Assembly: GCA_003049485.1 (NCBI GenBank)
Contig: PYST01000383.1
Coordinates: forward strand, 4,199 to 34,615
Direction: 5' to 3'
Length of the DNA stretch: 30,417 nucleotides
Origin: Ophioceras dolichostomum
Taxonomy: Eukaryota; Ascomycota; Sordariomycetes; Magnaporthales; Ophioceraceae
This document shows, piece after piece, positions 28,888 through 30,417 of this stretch. The position numbers and the translations under genes were made by a program. The stretch's first letter is position 1. The number at the start of each line of letters is the position of its first letter. Below the pieces are notes generated by a model. The model had not been told where the DNA came from and ran no database searches. It saw only the letters and a program-made list of their open reading frames with translations.

Positions 28888-30321
28888 ATGGAAGGTCTCC
28901 AATTTGGAATGGAAATCGAGGTCCTCGTGAAGCCAAGAGACAGCTTCCTTGGCTGGATGGAACGTGTCAAAGACGACCCGCAGTCACATGGCTTCAATCA
29001 CTGGAACTCCCATCTCGGGGCCGACCTTGCGGCGATCGACAAGCACTTCGAGGACACAGCAGCCAAACAAATCCCGGTTGCCATCAAGGGCCTGAACCAC
29101 GACAAAGCAGAGGCCAAAAAAAAGGAGATCAAGCGAGGCGCGCACGGGGAGGCCGCAGCCCAGAAGGGGGCCTTGATCCAGGCCCAACGGGTGCGCCTCC
29201 ACAACGCGATCGATGCCCAGATGGCCGCGTGGGGCGTCAACAAGGGGGGCCAGAATCTGGCTGTCTACGAGAACTGGAAGACCATGGCTGAGCCGGCCCT
29301 TGATGATAACCCTGGACAGGGCTTATGTGAGTAATTACTACAGGCTACCGTCTATTACACCATACCTACCTATTTACTGCACACTACCTAAATAGGAAGC
29401 CATTTGCTCGGCGCTCTAACACTGACGCGATGGATGATAGACGCCATCGAGATCGTCTCGCGCGTCCTCAAGACCTCCGAGGACTGGATCTTGGACGTCG
29501 AGACGCTCTTCCAGATGCTGAACGAGTTCTTCGAGCTGAGGGTCACCACCGGCTGCTCCCTCCACGTCCACACGACCCCCCTTCGGTCCGGCGGCACCAG
29601 CTCGGCGAGCGCCGAGTACAACGACCTCGAGCTCCGCCACGTCGCGCTGGGCACTATGTACTTCGAGGCCGCCTTCGCGAGGATCCTCCCGCCCGAGCGC
29701 AAGCAGAACCCCTGGGCGCGCCCCAACAACGAGGTGCTCCCCTGGGCCCGCGAGATCTACCGGGCGATCAACGGTACGACCGGTAGCAGGACGTGGAGGG
29801 ACATGAACGCGGGCTTCCAGGGGCTCAACGCTCGTCGGATCGTCCGCATGATGGGCGGGCTGGACCACTTCCAGGCGAACGAACAGACGGAGCGCCACCC
29901 AGCGGGAATGACGTGGCCCGACTTCCACCGCTACCAGTCGACCAACTTCAACAATGTGCTGAAGGCGTGCAAGACGATCGAGACGCGGCGCTTCCCGGGA
30001 GTGAAGGACCCCGAGGAGGTCCGCAAGTGGGTGCAGTTCGCGCTGGGCATGCAGATGGCTATGATCAGGACGTTCAACTGGACGGAGGCCGAGAAGGGGA
30101 ATAGGCACGTCGGCGTGACGGGCCTGCGGGAGGCGCTTGCTAGCGGGATGGCCAGGCTGGAGAACACCCCGTCGTCCAGGCACTTCGAGGCCGATGATTA
30201 TCAGGAGGACAACCGCGCTGCTACCACGTGGGACCCCGCCTCCATGGCCAAGATCGAGAAGACGCAGGCCATCTTGACGGTCAAGGCCTACCATGCCGAC
30301 AAGGACGTCAGCGGGTTTATC
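28888..30321 (+). CDS. Amidoligase-like protein (COOH-NH2 ligase superfamily), 3' end missing
   Basis: Amidoligases are predicted ATP-dependent carboxylate-amine ligases structurally related to glutamine synthetase. Exon 1 begins MEGLQFGMEIEVLV, holding the G-x-E-x-E motif (E9, E11). Intron 29327-29440 (GTGAGT, branch CTAAC at 29416, GATAG) joins GQGL to YAIEIVSRVL in phase and yields the family pattern of W, acidic residue and E-(I/L)-V-S. The alternative acceptor at 29395 creates a stop codon. Further motifs are TGCSLHVHT (H188, H190) and RILPPERKQNPWARPNNE, matching the CGLHVHV and R...HP...N blocks of Amidoligase_2. At 30322 GTGAGT follows an open 440-codon coding region, so another exon probably lies beyond the contig end. 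A Lys/Ala-rich charged helix (about 55-100) is inserted in exon 1. The family call rests on motifs; activity and substrate are unknown. Confidence 0.75.
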
Positions 30322-30379
30322 GTGAGTAATGGCCCTCTCGCCTTTCACACTATCCCACTTCCACCATACGGAGCGTGCA

Positions 30380-30417
30380 TTGTAATGTGATGTAAAAAGC
30401 AAAAAAAAAAAAAAAAA
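30380..30417. other. Poly-A contig end
   Basis: The window ends in an uninterrupted run of 18 A after TGTAAAAAGC. Because the amidoligase-like gene is still within a predicted intron, this is more likely an assembly break in a homopolymer than a natural transcript end. Confidence 0.7.

Noticed and set aside
28587..29291. Plus-strand frame of 234 codons overlapping the amidoligase start
   Set aside because: Its second half is the out-of-frame shadow of the amidoligase exon and its first half lies in AT-richer leader sequence.
268..30321. The whole window as a secondary-metabolite or defence gene cluster
   Set aside because: No polyketide or peptide synthase, P450, transporter set, NLR-like or transposase gene is present, and the genes differ in type and orientation.
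29416..30402. Antisense frame of 328 codons over the amidoligase exon
   Set aside because: It is a long shadow frame produced by strong third-position GC bias; the plus strand has the motifs and splice sites.

Overview
The window looks like a nuclear contig from a filamentous ascomycete (Pezizomycotina, probably Sordariomycetes). Coding DNA is GC-rich, genes are monocistronic on both strands, and introns are mostly 50-240 bp with GTRAGT donors and CTAAC-type branch points. Product families such as a New1/eEF3-type ABC-F factor and a Crh-type cell-wall transglycosylase are fungal. The window ends in a poly-A run inside an unfinished gene and holds one N inside a perfect duplication, so it is probably a whole draft contig with at least one repaired gap.

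Layout. 0.27-2.8 kb (+): a RelA/SpoT-domain protein with intact synthetase motifs, a disordered insert, and a 108-bp tandem duplication where the frame changes. 3.16-4.38 kb (-): a secreted Ser/Thr-rich, probably GPI-anchored surface protein. 4.4-6.3 kb: mostly non-coding, with a possible gene remnant, an AT-rich island and the N-gap duplication. 6.3-9.95 kb (-): a New1/Elf1-type ABC-F protein of 1128 aa. 10.9-15.6 kb (+): a long low-complexity coding chain (EQPAP repeats, PPYQWPP/Gly-Pro region, coiled coil, Lys-rich block) cut by four in-frame stops, all TAG, and at least three phase changes; probably a decaying gene. 15.9-17.0 kb (+): a beta-carbonic anhydrase with a mitochondrial-type leader. 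17.8-18.7 kb (+): an acyl-protein thioesterase/phospholipase-like serine hydrolase. 19.3-21.5 kb (+): a strongly degenerate, secretory-targeted Hsp70 relative. 23.0-24.95 kb (+): a Crh-family GH16 transglycosylase with a transmembrane segment and a long Gly/Pro/Gln-rich tail. 26.4-27.1 kb (-): an unrecognised basic protein. 28.9-30.3 kb (+, running off the end): an amidoligase-like (carboxylate-amine ligase) protein.

The genes do not form an obvious biosynthetic cluster. Housekeeping genes (New1-type factor, carbonic anhydrase, thioesterase, Crh) alternate with fast-evolving or damaged ones. The most interesting candidates for new biology are the amidoligase-like gene beside an orphan basic protein, the fungal RelA/SpoT gene, and the ER-targeted Hsp70 that has lost its ATPase signatures. 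All splice sites were inferred by eye from GT/AG consensus and frame continuity; no search or computation was run.
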